Shown: piece after piece, positions 35,465-45,700 of the stretch
Layout of the letters: every line of letters begins with the position of its first letter
Numbering within the stretch: position 1 is the first letter of the stretch
Source: Zetaproteobacteria bacterium CG1_02_55_237
GTDB taxonomy: Bacteria > Pseudomonadota > Zetaproteobacteria > Mariprofundales > Mariprofundaceae
Length of the DNA stretch: 57,376 nucleotides
Direction: 5' to 3'
NCBI GenBank assembly: GCA_001871195.1
Contig: MNXA01000018.1
Span: 1 to 57,376 of the forward strand
Made by a program: the position numbers and the translations under genes
Notes under the pieces: generated by a model
Databases searched by the model: none
The model's input: the letters and a program-made list of their open reading frames with translations, nothing else
What the model was told of the DNA's origin: nothing

Positions 35465-35512
35465 GAAGAAGCCGGCTTCAGAACAGAGACTGTCCCTACG
35501 TCCGACTTCTTC
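35465..35512 (-). terminator. Stem-loop between fliC and flaG, possible partial terminator
   Basis: GAAGAAGCCGG (35465-35475) and CCGACTTCTTC (35502-35512) form an 11-bp stem with one G-U pair in RNA; a perfect 12-base palindrome, GAAGCCGGCTTC, lies at 35468-35479. Read leftward it is followed by GCTTT, too weak for full termination. It may hold flagellin mRNA levels above those of flaG-fliD-fliS. Confidence 0.4.
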
Positions 35513-35552
35513 ACCTTAGTCACCTTACGCTTTCACTATGACTGCCTGTCCC

Positions 35553-36722
35553 TTAACGGAACAGTGACAGTACGTTCTGGGACGACTGGTTGGCCTGAGC
35601 CAACATAGCCGTACCTGCCTGTACCAGAACCTGAGACTTCGTGAAGTTCGCCATTTCGGCAGCCATATCGGCATCCTTAATGGTCGAAATTGCGGAGCTC
35701 AGCTGCTCGATGTTGGTGGACAGGTTGGCATTGACATATCCAAGCTGATTCACCGTGGAACCAAGAGCGGCACGGTTGGTGGTCAAGGTGTTGAGTGCAG
35801 CAGTTACCTCAGTCAGGTAGGTCTGGGCATTTGCTGCGGTGGAAATATCTGCAGTGACGGTGCCAATAGCCAAACCGGATGTGGTATAGTTACTGGTGAA
35901 GTCAGCTGCCACCTGATTGTTGGCACCATTTTCAGCACCAACCTGGAAGGTGCTGGATGCGCCTGCAGTGGTGATGATGGTACCTGCAGATGCTGCAGAA
36001 CCAGTAGCAGCGGTGGTCTTGCCAGCGATTGCAGAGTTGATGGTCAGGCTGATGCCGAGGTCTCCAAAGGCAATGACTGACGTGTTCTGGCCCGTTGGCA
36101 GGGATGCGATTGCGACAGTCTGGGTGGTGGTGCCATCCGTAATGCTAATGGAGTCACCGGCGTTGAATGTGGTGGCTGTAGCCTGATCCACATAAGTGAC
36201 ACTGAATGTGGCACCTGCAGTTGCGCCGTTGAGAGTGATAGCACTCACACCATTGGTCGTTGTGTTATCCAGTGTGCTGGCTGCATCCACAGTTGAGCCA
36301 GACGTACCATTCAACAGTGCAACACCATTGTACTTGGTGCTGTTGGCAATCTTGTCAATCTGAGACACGAGTGTACCGCGCTCGGCATCCAGTTTGGCAA
36401 TATCACCCGAGTTGTTCGCACTTGCTGCCTGGGTGGCCAGCACCTGCAAACGACGGACCATGTTCTCGATCTCGTTAACGCCGGCATCAGCCGTCTTCAC
36501 CATAGCGGTAGCCTGCAGAGCATTCTGACTGGCTGCCTCAAGTTTACCGCGTTCACCGGTCAGCTTGGCGGAAACGGCATAGCCTGCCGCATCATCTGCT
36601 GCCGAGTTAATACGGAAACCGGAAGACAAGCGTTCCAGAGACTTGTTCATGTTCGTGGTATTGGTGTTCAGGTTCTTCAGGGCTGTCAGTGCCCCCATAT
36701 TAGTTTGTACAGTTACTGCCAT
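35553..36722 (-). CDS. fliC: Flagellin
   Basis: The start at 36722 follows AAGGAGAG and opens with MAVTVQTNMGALTALKNLN; the product is 389 residues. The conserved N-terminal helices (to about 140) include LERLSSGFRINSAADDAAGY, and the C-terminal helices include ADMAAEMANFTKSQVLVQAG and end in NVLSLFR. The middle (about 145-310) is a Thr/Ala/Gly-rich variable domain with many Ser/Thr, the likely target of the adjoining glycosyltransferases. A sigma-28-like promoter lies upstream at 36830-36856. It is the only flagellin in the window. Confidence 0.96.
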   Translation of the reverse strand: MAVTVQTNMGALTALKNLNTNTTNMNKSLERLSSGFRINSAADDAAGYAVSAKLTGERGKLEAASQNALQATAMVKTADAGVNEIENMVRRLQVLATQAASANNSGDIAKLDAERGTLVSQIDKIANSTKYNGVALLNGTSGSTVDAASTLDNTTTNGVSAITLNGATAGATFSVTYVDQATATTFNAGDSISITDGTTTQTVAIASLPTGQNTSVIAFGDLGISLTINSAIAGKTTAATGSAASAGTIITTAGASSTFQVGAENGANNQVAADFTSNYTTSGLAIGTVTADISTAANAQTYLTEVTAALNTLTTNRAALGSTVNQLGYVNANLSTNIEQLSSAISTIKDADMAAEMANFTKSQVLVQAGTAMLAQANQSSQNVLSLFR

Positions 36723-36829
36723 TTTATCTCTCCTTAGGTTGTTGGTATTGCGCGAACGACGTCCCTGCCTTGCCACGCTCGGGCTTCATGCCCAAATCGA
36801 GTCGCTTCCTTGCGACCCTGTGAAATAAC
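36723..36829 (-). promoter_or_regulatory. Long structured leader of fliC mRNA
   Basis: If transcription starts just after the sigma-28-like -10 box, the leader is about 100 bases. It contains GTCGC-loop-GCGAC (36801-36816) and GGGC-loop-GCCC (36781-36793) stem-loops before the AAGGAGAG ribosome binding site. Such leaders can control flagellin translation or mRNA stability. Confidence 0.45.
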
Positions 36830-36856
36830 ATATCGCGGTCTGTTCGCCGGACTTTA
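36830..36856 (-). promoter_or_regulatory. Sigma-28-like flagellin promoter
   Basis: On the minus strand, TAAA (36856-36853) in TAAAGTCC, a spacer of exactly 15 bases, and CGCGATAT (36837-36830), compared with the FliA consensus TAAA-N15-GCCGATAA. Five of eight -10 bases match. The position about 107 bases before fliC is sensible. Confidence 0.5.
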
Positions 36857-36907
36857 GAAATACATCGCATTTATTTTTTCCAACCCATCCCCTGCCCGTG
36901 TATCTTT

Positions 36908-38962
36908 TCATGCTTCAGATTCGCAGAACTCCGGCCATATGCTGCGATAGACATCCTCCAGCGCATGCGTTGTCGCGCTCCTGTCACACAGTGATGATGC
37001 AGCCAGCGCTTGCCTCAGACGGGCACGCAATTCGATCAGCTTCTCCGGATCGGCCGCCAGCTGCAGGGCCAATGAGATATATTCCTGCTTGTTACCTGCT
37101 ATCCATTCCTGCCTGCCGGCACTCTCCAACAAACTCAGACCGACACGTCCGGCATGCGTCTTACCCTTGAGGCAAACAACAGGCACGCCCATCCACAGCG
37201 CTTCGCATGTTGTTGTCGTGCCGTTATAAGGGAAGGTGTCCAGAGCGATATCCACTTGGGAGTAGCAACTCAGGTGCTCACCCACGCTGGCCGACCAATC
37301 CAGAATATTGATGCGATCTCCGGCCACGCCATTTTCCTCGAACATTTGCAGATAGCGCTCACGCACCTTGGCGTCCTGCAGGGAGATATGCTTGAGCACG
37401 AGATGCGATCCCGGCAACTGTTGCAGTACTTGTGACCACACTTCAACCACCTCCGGTGTCACCTTGCTCAGATGATTGAAGCAACCAAAACTGATGTGAC
37501 CGTTTTTCGCATACGGCAAGGGAGCAGGCTGAGGGGCATCGGCAGAAGGAGTATAACAAAGGAAACCGCCCGGCAGGCGCAACAGCTTCTCACTGTGACA
37601 GCGCTCCTGCCCAATGGGGTCGGCCCATTCATCTGTAAGACGGTAATCCATCGCAGTCATACCTGTGCTGGCCGGGTAACCAATATAGGTCACCTGTACG
37701 GGAGCCGGCTTGCGCGCAAATACCATCAGGCGGTGATGGCTGGTATGGCCGGCCAGATCAACCAGAATATCAATGCCTTCCTGCCTGACTGTCTCCGCCA
37801 CGGCTTCATCGCTGCATGTCGATATATCCAGCCATTTATCCGTATAGCCTTTCAACCTTGCAGTCACCGCATCCGGCCTGCTCACATCCGAGAAACAGTA
37901 AATCTCGAAACAGCTGTGGTCATGAGCAACCAGTATCGGCTCAATGAAGTAGGCCACGGAATGCTCCCTGAAATCCGGCGACATATAGCCAATACGAATC
38001 TTCCTCTCAGGACCGGCATCATGGCTGCCGCCTTTATATAGTGCCTGAAAACCCGCGGCGTGCATGTTGTCCCACTGCAGATGCTCCTCATATACCGCCT
38101 GCGAATCCGCCATATCGTAGAGCATTGAGAACAACAGATTCGAATGGGCGCGCATATAATCCGGCTTCAAATGCAATGCCTTTCTGTATGCATATCTTGC
38201 CTCATCAAGACGGCCCTGATCGCGCAGGTCATTGCCCAGATTGTTCCATGCTTCGGGATAGTCCGGATTCAGCTCCAAACATCGACGGTGATGGTGTTCC
38301 GCTTCTGATATCAGGCCACGCACATGCAGTGCATTGCCAAGATGAAAGTTGGCATCTGCATTCATCGGCTCAATACATAACAATTGGCGAAAGCATTGCT
38401 CTGCTTCCTCATGCCGCTGTTGCCCGGCCAGCACCAGGCCAAGACCAAAAATAAACTGGGGCATCATTGCCCCCTGTGACAAACCTTCACGAAAGCAGAT
38501 CTCAGACTCGCTCAAAGCCCCTTGCCGGCGCAGCAAATATGCCAGACTGAGTCGTGCGTTAAGGTGTTGCGGATTCCACGTCAGGACTTGCCGATACAGT
38601 CGGGCGGCCTGTTCAAGCTCCCCCTCGCTTTTCAGCAGATTGGCCAGATTGCATGTCACCTCTGCATCCTTGGGAACAAGCTCCAGATATTGTTCAAAAC
38701 ATACCCGAGCCTCATGCATGCGGCCCTGCCGTCGCAAAAGAGAACCGAGCGTATTGAGAAAACCCACCTCTGCAGGGCTGGCTTGCAAAGCCCGGCGTAT
38801 CAGTCTCTCCGCCTCGTTCAAATCGCCCTGCTGCATGGCTATGACGCCTGTCAGATGAAGCGCATGAGCATGTTCTGCCTGTTGGGCCAGAATCGACTTA
38901 CAGACGACTCTGGCTGCATCCAGCCTGCCGGCCTGATAGTGGTTTACTGCTTCTGAAAACAA
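36908..38962 (-). CDS. TPR-containing GT41 (O-GlcNAc-transferase-like) glycosyltransferase
   Basis: The N-terminal half (about 1-310) consists of TPR units, for example GRLDAARVVCKSILAQQAEH and GDLNEAERLIRRALQASPAE; the C-terminal half (about 320-680) is the SPINDLY/OGT catalytic domain with IRIGYMSPDFREHSVAYF, LVDLAGHTSHHRLMVFARKP, VQVTYIGYPASTGM, FGCFNHLSKVTPEV and DTFPYNGTTTTCEALWMG. The start at 38962 is TTG (FSEAVNHYQAG), chosen because GGAGG lies 6 bases before it; an in-frame ATG at 38992 lacks a ribosome binding site. It sits directly upstream of fliC on the same strand, so flagellin is the likely acceptor, as in other bacteria with OGT-like genes beside flagellin. Confidence 0.9.
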   Translation of the reverse strand: MFSEAVNHYQAGRLDAARVVCKSILAQQAEHAHALHLTGVIAMQQGDLNEAERLIRRALQASPAEVGFLNTLGSLLRRQGRMHEARVCFEQYLELVPKDAEVTCNLANLLKSEGELEQAARLYRQVLTWNPQHLNARLSLAYLLRRQGALSESEICFREGLSQGAMMPQFIFGLGLVLAGQQRHEEAEQCFRQLLCIEPMNADANFHLGNALHVRGLISEAEHHHRRCLELNPDYPEAWNNLGNDLRDQGRLDEARYAYRKALHLKPDYMRAHSNLLFSMLYDMADSQAVYEEHLQWDNMHAAGFQALYKGGSHDAGPERKIRIGYMSPDFREHSVAYFIEPILVAHDHSCFEIYCFSDVSRPDAVTARLKGYTDKWLDISTCSDEAVAETVRQEGIDILVDLAGHTSHHRLMVFARKPAPVQVTYIGYPASTGMTAMDYRLTDEWADPIGQERCHSEKLLRLPGGFLCYTPSADAPQPAPLPYAKNGHISFGCFNHLSKVTPEVVEVWSQVLQQLPGSHLVLKHISLQDAKVRERYLQMFEENGVAGDRINILDWSASVGEHLSCYSQVDIALDTFPYNGTTTTCEALWMGVPVVCLKGKTHAGRVGLSLLESAGRQEWIAGNKQEYISLALQLAADPEKLIELRARLRQALAASSLCDRSATTHALEDVYRSIWPEFCESEA

Positions 38963-39221
38963 TCCAGGCCTCCGACAAAAACGAATCAACATCGCACACA
39001 GTTATTTGCCCGTTTGGATTTCCAGACCGGGCAAACCACTGGGCGAAACAACAACTAGCAAGATTCAGTCCAGAAACCCGGAAAGCAGCGCTGGATTATC
39101 ACGGCGAAAAAATGGCCCTTTTCTTGCTCCCAATTTGCTGTCTCTTGCGTGGAGGCAACACAAAACGAGAGAGGAGCCCGGTTATCTACTTACAGCAATC
39201 GTTCCGGAGAACTGCCAGCAA
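38963..39221. promoter_or_regulatory. Divergent intergenic region between TPR-GT41 and TPR-SGNH genes
   Basis: About 260 bases separate the two divergent genes. It holds an inverted repeat TTGCCCG (39006-39012) / CGGGCAA (39028-39034), a possible operator or stem-loop. I see no clear promoter pair and no small gene I can support. Confidence 0.35.
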
Positions 39222-40880
39222 ATGAAAGCAGACCTGCTACAACAGGCGATTTCTCATCACCAGGCTGGAGAGCTGCAACAAGCAGTCCCCATCTATCAGC
39301 AAATTCTGGTGAAGGAGCCGGACCATGCCGATGCCAACCATCTTCTCGGCCTGCTTGCCCACCAGTTGGGAGATCATGAGACCGCCGCACAACTGGTATC
39401 AAAAGCGATAGAAAAAAATCCGGCTCAGACTCTCTATTTCTGTAACCTGGGTATTATCAGAATGGCATTGCAGCAATGGGATAATGCAATCTCTGCTTTT
39501 CATGCGGCGCTCCAATCCAGCCACGGGGATGGCAAGACCTATAGCAATCTTGGTCTTTCTCTGGAGAAAACCGGCCGCTGCGACGAAGCAATCTCGGCCT
39601 ACCAGAATGCTCTCTCTTTAAATCCGGGCGACACGGAAACCTTGAACAGGTTGGGCAATGTATATTCACAGCTGAAAAGGCTGGAAGAAGCGACCGCCAC
39701 CTATCAGCGCGCCCTGGATATCAACCCATCCAGCCTGGCAACACTTAATAATCTGGGCATCGCATTAAAAGATAACGGCATGTTGGATGAATCCATCATC
39801 GCCTACCGGCGCGCCGTGAGCATCAGCCCAGAGCGGGTTGAAATCATGTGTAATCTGGCCATGGCGCTCCTGGATACAGGGCAACTTCGGGAAGCTGAAA
39901 CCATCTGTCAGCAGGCCTTGTCATACAACCCCGCATACGCGGCAACCTATAAACAATTATTCGATGCGCTGCATTTTCAACAGCGCACAGCAGATTGGGA
40001 TGCCATGCTGGACACAGCCTTGCATCAGGCAAGCTTATCGGCAAACGAGCGAAATCATTTGCTGATTTCAAGGGCGATTATTGCCTGGATACATGGCGAT
40101 TTGAATGCGTGCGAGAGCCATCAGACAATGGCAAAAGCGATATTGGATTGCCCCCCTACTGATAAGGTGACGTACAGCGCGCTGGGCTACTACAAGTTCC
40201 TGCAAGCCTTGTTGATATTCAGACAGGAACACCCATCCTTATATGCTCAATCTGCTGAAGAGACCCTGCATATCATTGGCGATAGTCATAATCTCTCGTA
40301 TGCAGACACAGTCATCACGCTCAAAGGCATCAGGCATAAGGTCGCTTCCCATCTGATCATGGGTTGCAAAGCCTGGCATCTTGCCCGACCCGGGATGAAC
40401 AGGTTCAAGGCATCGTTTGACTGTGCCTTACAACAACTACCACATGGTGCCACCGCCATCATCTCCATTGGGGAAATCGACTGCCGACACAATGAAGGAA
40501 TTTTTCCAGCCCATAAAAAATATCAGACAGACCTGAAGTCCTCGATTGAATCACTGGTGCATGATTTTGTTCACTATGTCGTGAACAAGACCAGGGAAAT
40601 GGAACTCAAGCTTATCTTTTATGGGGTCCCCGCCCCCCACTGCTCCCTATCCCACCTCTCAAATCATGACAGGCAAACCTTCCTGCAAGTGGTTGAATTA
40701 TTTAATGGCTGCCTAGCCAATGCGGCGCTATCCAGCCATTGCGGATTTATTGATGTCTACGGGCAAACAGTCACAGAGAATGGTCTTGCTGATGGCCGGC
40801 ATCATATTGATGCGTTTCACCTCTCTCCGGATTTCCTTGCTCATGCCTGCCGACAGTCAGGCATGGATGCGGCTATATAA
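39222..40880 (+). CDS. TPR protein with a C-terminal SGNH-like (GDSL) hydrolase/acyltransferase domain
   Basis: The 552-residue protein (start at 39222, MKADLLQQAISHHQAGELQQ) has about nine TPR units to residue 275. The C-terminal region carries SGNH-type blocks: GDSH at 353-356 (nucleophile Ser355), GEIDCR at 417-422 in the place of GxND, and DAFH at 530-533 (catalytic Asp and His). SGNH proteins are esterases or O-acyltransferases, so it may add or remove an acyl group on a glycan. I know no standard name for this architecture. TPR units resemble those of the next gene (HADANHLLGL in both). No signal peptide is seen, so it is probably cytoplasmic. Confidence 0.75.
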   Translation: MKADLLQQAISHHQAGELQQAVPIYQQILVKEPDHADANHLLGLLAHQLGDHETAAQLVSKAIEKNPAQTLYFCNLGIIRMALQQWDNAISAFHAALQSSHGDGKTYSNLGLSLEKTGRCDEAISAYQNALSLNPGDTETLNRLGNVYSQLKRLEEATATYQRALDINPSSLATLNNLGIALKDNGMLDESIIAYRRAVSISPERVEIMCNLAMALLDTGQLREAETICQQALSYNPAYAATYKQLFDALHFQQRTADWDAMLDTALHQASLSANERNHLLISRAIIAWIHGDLNACESHQTMAKAILDCPPTDKVTYSALGYYKFLQALLIFRQEHPSLYAQSAEETLHIIGDSHNLSYADTVITLKGIRHKVASHLIMGCKAWHLARPGMNRFKASFDCALQQLPHGATAIISIGEIDCRHNEGIFPAHKKYQTDLKSSIESLVHDFVHYVVNKTREMELKLIFYGVPAPHCSLSHLSNHDRQTFLQVVELFNGCLANAALSSHCGFIDVYGQTVTENGLADGRHHIDAFHLSPDFLAHACRQSGMDAAI

Positions 40881-40939
40881 ATGACATCCACAGTTCTTGA
40901 ATACAAACAGCCACGCAATCCAACAAGGTGGCCGCAGTA

Positions 40940-42703
40940 ATGAATGCAACATTGCTTCAAAAAGCGACCGCCTGTCATCAAAAGGGAGAGTTGCAGCAGG
41001 CGGCAGAGATCTATCAACAGCTGTTGGAGATGGATTCGGAGCATGCCGATGCCAATCACCTTCTTGGCCTAATAGCACATCAATCCGGCAAGCATGAGCT
41101 CGCAGTCCAACTGATTTTAAAAGCGATCAACAAGAACCCATCGCAGCCCATGTATTACGATAATCTTGCGATTGTTCTCAGGACGATGGGCAAGCTGGAA
41201 GATGCCGCCAACTGCTACCAGCAGGTGGTGCGTATCCAGCCTGAGCATGCCACTGCATATCAGAACCTCGGAAACATCCGTCTGCAACAGGGAAAACTCC
41301 CTGCCGCAGTTGCCGCCTACCAACTGGCCATCCGGATTGCGCCGGATAATGCATGCGCGCTTAACAATCTTGGTGTGGCGTGGTTAAAACAAGGAAATCT
41401 GATCGAGGCGGAAAAGTCGTTCCGCGAGGCCATGCGTGCAAAATCCGATTATGCGGAAGCCTGTAGCAACCTTGGTCTTGCATTGAAAAATCAGGGCAAA
41501 CTGGAAGAGGCTGAAACAGCTCTGAAGCAGGCCCTGACCATGAATCCTGATGATGCAGGCAGCCACTACAATCTTGGTAATGTATTCATGAGCCTCGGGA
41601 AACTCAAAGAGGCCAGAGAAACCTACTCGCAAGCCTTGCAGATCAGACCGGATTACACAGAAGCATTTCGCAGCCTGTCAAACCTGAAACGCTATTCCGA
41701 CATTGATGACGAAACATTAAGGATGGAAGCGCTCTATAACAGCCCGGATATCAGCCATGAGAAGCAGATGCATCTGGGATTTGCCCTGGGTAAAATTTAT
41801 GAAGATGTGGGAGTCCACGAAAAGGCCTTTGCATATCTCATGCAGGCAAACCGTCTGTTCAGGTCCGGCTACAACTATGACCTGGCTGAAGACAAGGCTT
41901 TCTTCGATCTGGTCACAACTATTTTTGACCAGGACTTCATGCAGCAGCATCAGGATTGCGGCAACAGGGATCAAACCCCCATCTTTATCGTCGGCATGCC
42001 CCGGTCCGGCACAAGTCTGGTCGAACAGATTCTTGCCAGTCATCCGCAGGTTTACGGTGCAGGTGAACTGCTCTATCTCAAGCAGGCCATCTTACGGGCT
42101 TGCGGAAACGCCCCCGGATACAACTTCCTGAAGAATATCGAGACATTCAGGCAAGATGACTTCCAACATCTGGGCAGCGCGTATATTGAGAAGTTACGTA
42201 GCCATTCCACAGGCGCCACACACATCACAGATAAATTGCCGCACAACTTCTTCTACCTGGGAATGATCAAGATCATTCTTCCCCGCGCCAGGATCATTCA
42301 CTGTCAGCGGGAGCCACTGGATAACTGCCTGTCTATCTATAAAAACTATTTCAGCGACAGCCAAAGGTATGCCTATCAGCTTGATGAACTGGGAGAATAT
42401 TACCACTTCTATCAGGCACTGATGGAGCACTGGCATCACACCCTGCCCGCCGACAGCATTTATGACATCCAGTATGAAGCTCTGGTGGCAGATCAGGAAA
42501 CCCAGACAAAAGCCCTGTTAAAGCACTGCGCTCTGCCATGGGATGAGCAATGCCTTTCATTCCATAAAACAAACAGGGAAGTAAAAACCGCAAGCGCTGC
42601 ACAGGTTCGGCAACCGGTACACCAGCGCTCTGTTCACCTGTGGAAACGTTATGAAAAGCATCTGCAACCGCTCATCAAATCACTTGCGGGATCAGGAAAC
42701 TGA
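40940..42703 (+). CDS. TPR-sulfotransferase fusion
   Basis: The 587-residue protein (ATG at 40940 after AAGG; a GTG at 40928 is the alternative) has about eight TPR units to residue 255 and a C-terminal PAPS-dependent sulfotransferase domain (about 345-585). The 5'-phosphosulfate loop FIVGMPRSGTSLVEQIL starts near residue 349, and the 3'-phosphate region is REPLDNCLSIYKNYFSD. TKxPHN-type TDKLPHNFFYLG also matches the family. Such fusions resemble TPR sulfotransferases found in marine bacteria. It is on the same strand, 59 bases after the SGNH gene. The acceptor is unknown; a glycan on flagellin is the obvious guess. Confidence 0.85.
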   Translation: MNATLLQKATACHQKGELQQAAEIYQQLLEMDSEHADANHLLGLIAHQSGKHELAVQLILKAINKNPSQPMYYDNLAIVLRTMGKLEDAANCYQQVVRIQPEHATAYQNLGNIRLQQGKLPAAVAAYQLAIRIAPDNACALNNLGVAWLKQGNLIEAEKSFREAMRAKSDYAEACSNLGLALKNQGKLEEAETALKQALTMNPDDAGSHYNLGNVFMSLGKLKEARETYSQALQIRPDYTEAFRSLSNLKRYSDIDDETLRMEALYNSPDISHEKQMHLGFALGKIYEDVGVHEKAFAYLMQANRLFRSGYNYDLAEDKAFFDLVTTIFDQDFMQQHQDCGNRDQTPIFIVGMPRSGTSLVEQILASHPQVYGAGELLYLKQAILRACGNAPGYNFLKNIETFRQDDFQHLGSAYIEKLRSHSTGATHITDKLPHNFFYLGMIKIILPRARIIHCQREPLDNCLSIYKNYFSDSQRYAYQLDELGEYYHFYQALMEHWHHTLPADSIYDIQYEALVADQETQTKALLKHCALPWDEQCLSFHKTNREVKTASAAQVRQPVHQRSVHLWKRYEKHLQPLIKSLAGSGN

Positions 42704-42757
42704 ACCCATGACCTCGTTTTCATTGGCATAGAATCATTATCACTGGAGAACATGTAT

Positions 42758-45700
42758 ATGACATCCACATCAAGCAAAAACATCCAGCAGTTGGCAAACC
42801 GGGCACAGCGTTTTCTGGAAATCGGCGACATTCATCAGGCAGAAATGCTTTGCGACGAAGCGATGAATCAGGGGGCAACAGACCCCGACATGTTATTGCA
42901 AATCGGTAAGGTGCGTTATTTCCGCAAACGCTATGAAGAAGCTGTCGATTTTTTCCAGCAGGTGCTGCAATCACGACCAGAAGATTGTGACGTCCGTATC
43001 ATGTTATGGGCCAGTTATCGGGATGGTGGTGATTTCGAAGGCATGCTGAATCTTGCACATCAGTTCCAGAATAAGCCCCTGAACGCCAATGAAGTCCTGT
43101 TTGCATACCGCAGCTTTCTGGCCGCATGTGACTGGCAAAGTGCGAAAGAAATGCAAGCGCGCGTGTTCAATCTAATCAAAGAGAAAAAAATAAGGTGCGA
43201 TCTCATCCCCGCTCTGCTCATCGAATTGTGTGGCATAAGCGATCTGGCACCGGATCTGGTGCTCGATTTTCATCGCCAATGGGGAGATGAAATGCTCAAA
43301 GGCATCAAGCCATATTTTCCCGTGAACGCTCCTGCGCCTGTGGTCACAGGGCGTTTGAAAATCGCTTATCTATCCTCTGATTTCAAACTGCATCCTGTCG
43401 GTTTTTATATGAACCAGATCCTTCGCTCCCATGACCACGAGCGCTTCGAAGTGTATTGCTATGCTCATCTAGGGCGTGATGACGCAATGACTCAACATAT
43501 TCGGGAGAATGTTGATCACTTTATTGATATTACGGCGCTGACAAATGAAAACGCGGCTGCCCGCATCCATGCCGACGGCATCCATATTCTTATTGATCTC
43601 AACGGACATACCACCGACACACGCCTCCCTGTTCTGGCCTATCGTCCCGCACCTGTGCAAATGACCTACCTCGGCTACCCGAACACGACCGGCCTGGCGA
43701 CAGTGGACTACCGCATCACCGATCATGATGCGGAATGTGAAGAAGGCACCCGATATGTGGAGAAGCTCCTGTATATGCCACAAAGTTTTTTATGCTTTGG
43801 CGTTGATCTGAAAACCGAAGGCACGCACATAGAGGAAGGAGATCACATCACCTTTGCCTCTTTCAACAACATCAGAAAAATAACGCCGGAAGTCATTCAG
43901 GTATGGAGCCGGATTCTCAATCGCGTTCCCGCCTCCACACTTGCGCTTAAAGCCAAGAACCTTGATAACACTGTCGTTAGCAAGAATCTCCTGCATGAAT
44001 TCGCCAAACACGGCATCGAGGCGGAGCGCATAGAGTTTCGTCCCTACACAAGAACCTATGAAGAACACATCATCCAGTACTGCAGTTCCGATATTGCGCT
44101 CGATACCTTCCCGTATAACGGCACCACCACCACCTGCGAAGCATTGGTCATGGGCGTGCCAGTCGTGACCCTTACGGGGAAAACGCATGCGCAGCGTGTC
44201 TCCTGTTCCATCCTGAAAAACATCGGTTTCGAAGAGACAATCACCCATTCCATGGACGCATATGTGGATAAGGCCGTGGCGCTTGCCAGCAACCGCCAGG
44301 GACTCGCGGCGCTGCGCCAGATTCTGCCAACACTGTTCCGGCACTCAATTCTCTGCCAGCCGGAGGATTTCACCCGGCAACTGGAAGACTTATATCTGCA
44401 AGCCTGGCATGAGAAAACAGCTGCCCTTCCTGAGGCCAGTGCAGTTGATACACGATATTCCGAAAGTGAACGTCAGGAAAAACCGAAAGCGACTTGCGGA
44501 AACAACAATCTGAATGATAAAAAGGACATATCCATGACAAGCCCTATCAATCCACGCACGCTTATTGCCGATATTGTCCACCATGATCTGGCCGGCACTC
44601 CCATTATCATTGCAGAAATCGGCGCAAGAATCCTTGATGCGGAAAACAACGTCGGGGAAGCGGAAATATTTCACACCTTGCCTGCCGCCAAGGTGCTTGC
44701 CTTTGAGGCGGACGCTGAGGCATGCGAGCAGATCAATGCCCTGAGTAGTCATTTTGCTGCCGACATCAAAGCCTATCCCTATGCCCTGAGCGACAAGCCG
44801 GGAGAGAAGACACTGTATATCACCCGGGAAAAGATGTGCTCCAGCTTGTATAAACCCAATGAAAAGATGCTGGCGCGATATGCCAATCTCGATTACGCAT
44901 ACCTTGATAAAACCTGCTCTATCGAAGTCACATCGCTGGACCGGTTCATGGAACAGGAAAACATCCCGAACATTGATTTCATCAAAATTGATGTTCAGGG
45001 CGCCGAGCTCGACATCTTCAAAGGCGCATCCAAAGCCATGCCGCAGCTCCTGGGCCTGTGCACTGAAGTGGAATTTGTCGAGCTCTATGAGGGGCAGCCA
45101 CTGTTCGGGGAAATCGATGCGCTGCTGCGAACATATGACCTGCAGTTCTACTGTTTCAGGGATACCGGTAACCGCCCGATTCAGGGGACAGCCTTTCACA
45201 GCAAGCCCCAGCTTCTCTGGGCCGATGCCGTCTATTTCCCGAGTCTGGAAGCCATCGACAGGTTGCCTGCAGAAAAACTGTTAAAGCTCAGTGTGCTGAG
45301 CAGCCTGTATGACGCCTATGACCTCAGCCAATATGCCCTCAAGCGTTTTGATGACATATCCGGCACACATCTCATGGATGATTTCGTCCGCAGACTTACA
45401 GCCCTGGCACAGGGGACGAATACAGAGGGCGACAGCATTCCCGCGGATAAAAAAGTAGTACAGATGGTCAATAAACCGGAAGCGACACGGCAAGACCTAC
45501 AGACAGGCAACGGGAGAAAAGCAGTAAAAATCGAGAATGACATTCTGGTCACAGTCCCGGATGACCTGACGCTCATGACGCCGTATATCCTTGAGGAACA
45601 GCAGGACTGGTTTGAAGACGAAATTGAGTTCGTGCGAAGGCTGATCAGGCCGGGCATGAACGTGATCGACATCGGCGCCAACTATGGTTGTTATGCGCTA

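Noticed and set aside
36908-38962. Eukaryote-like transfer of the O-GlcNAc transferase.
   Set aside because: Bacterial GT41 enzymes of this form are widespread and often sit beside flagellin, so a recent transfer from a eukaryote is not needed.
44390-45199. Long open frame (269 codons) antisense to the trifunctional gene.
   Set aside because: The opposite strand has clear FkbM motifs throughout; the antisense product resembles nothing and has no ribosome binding site.
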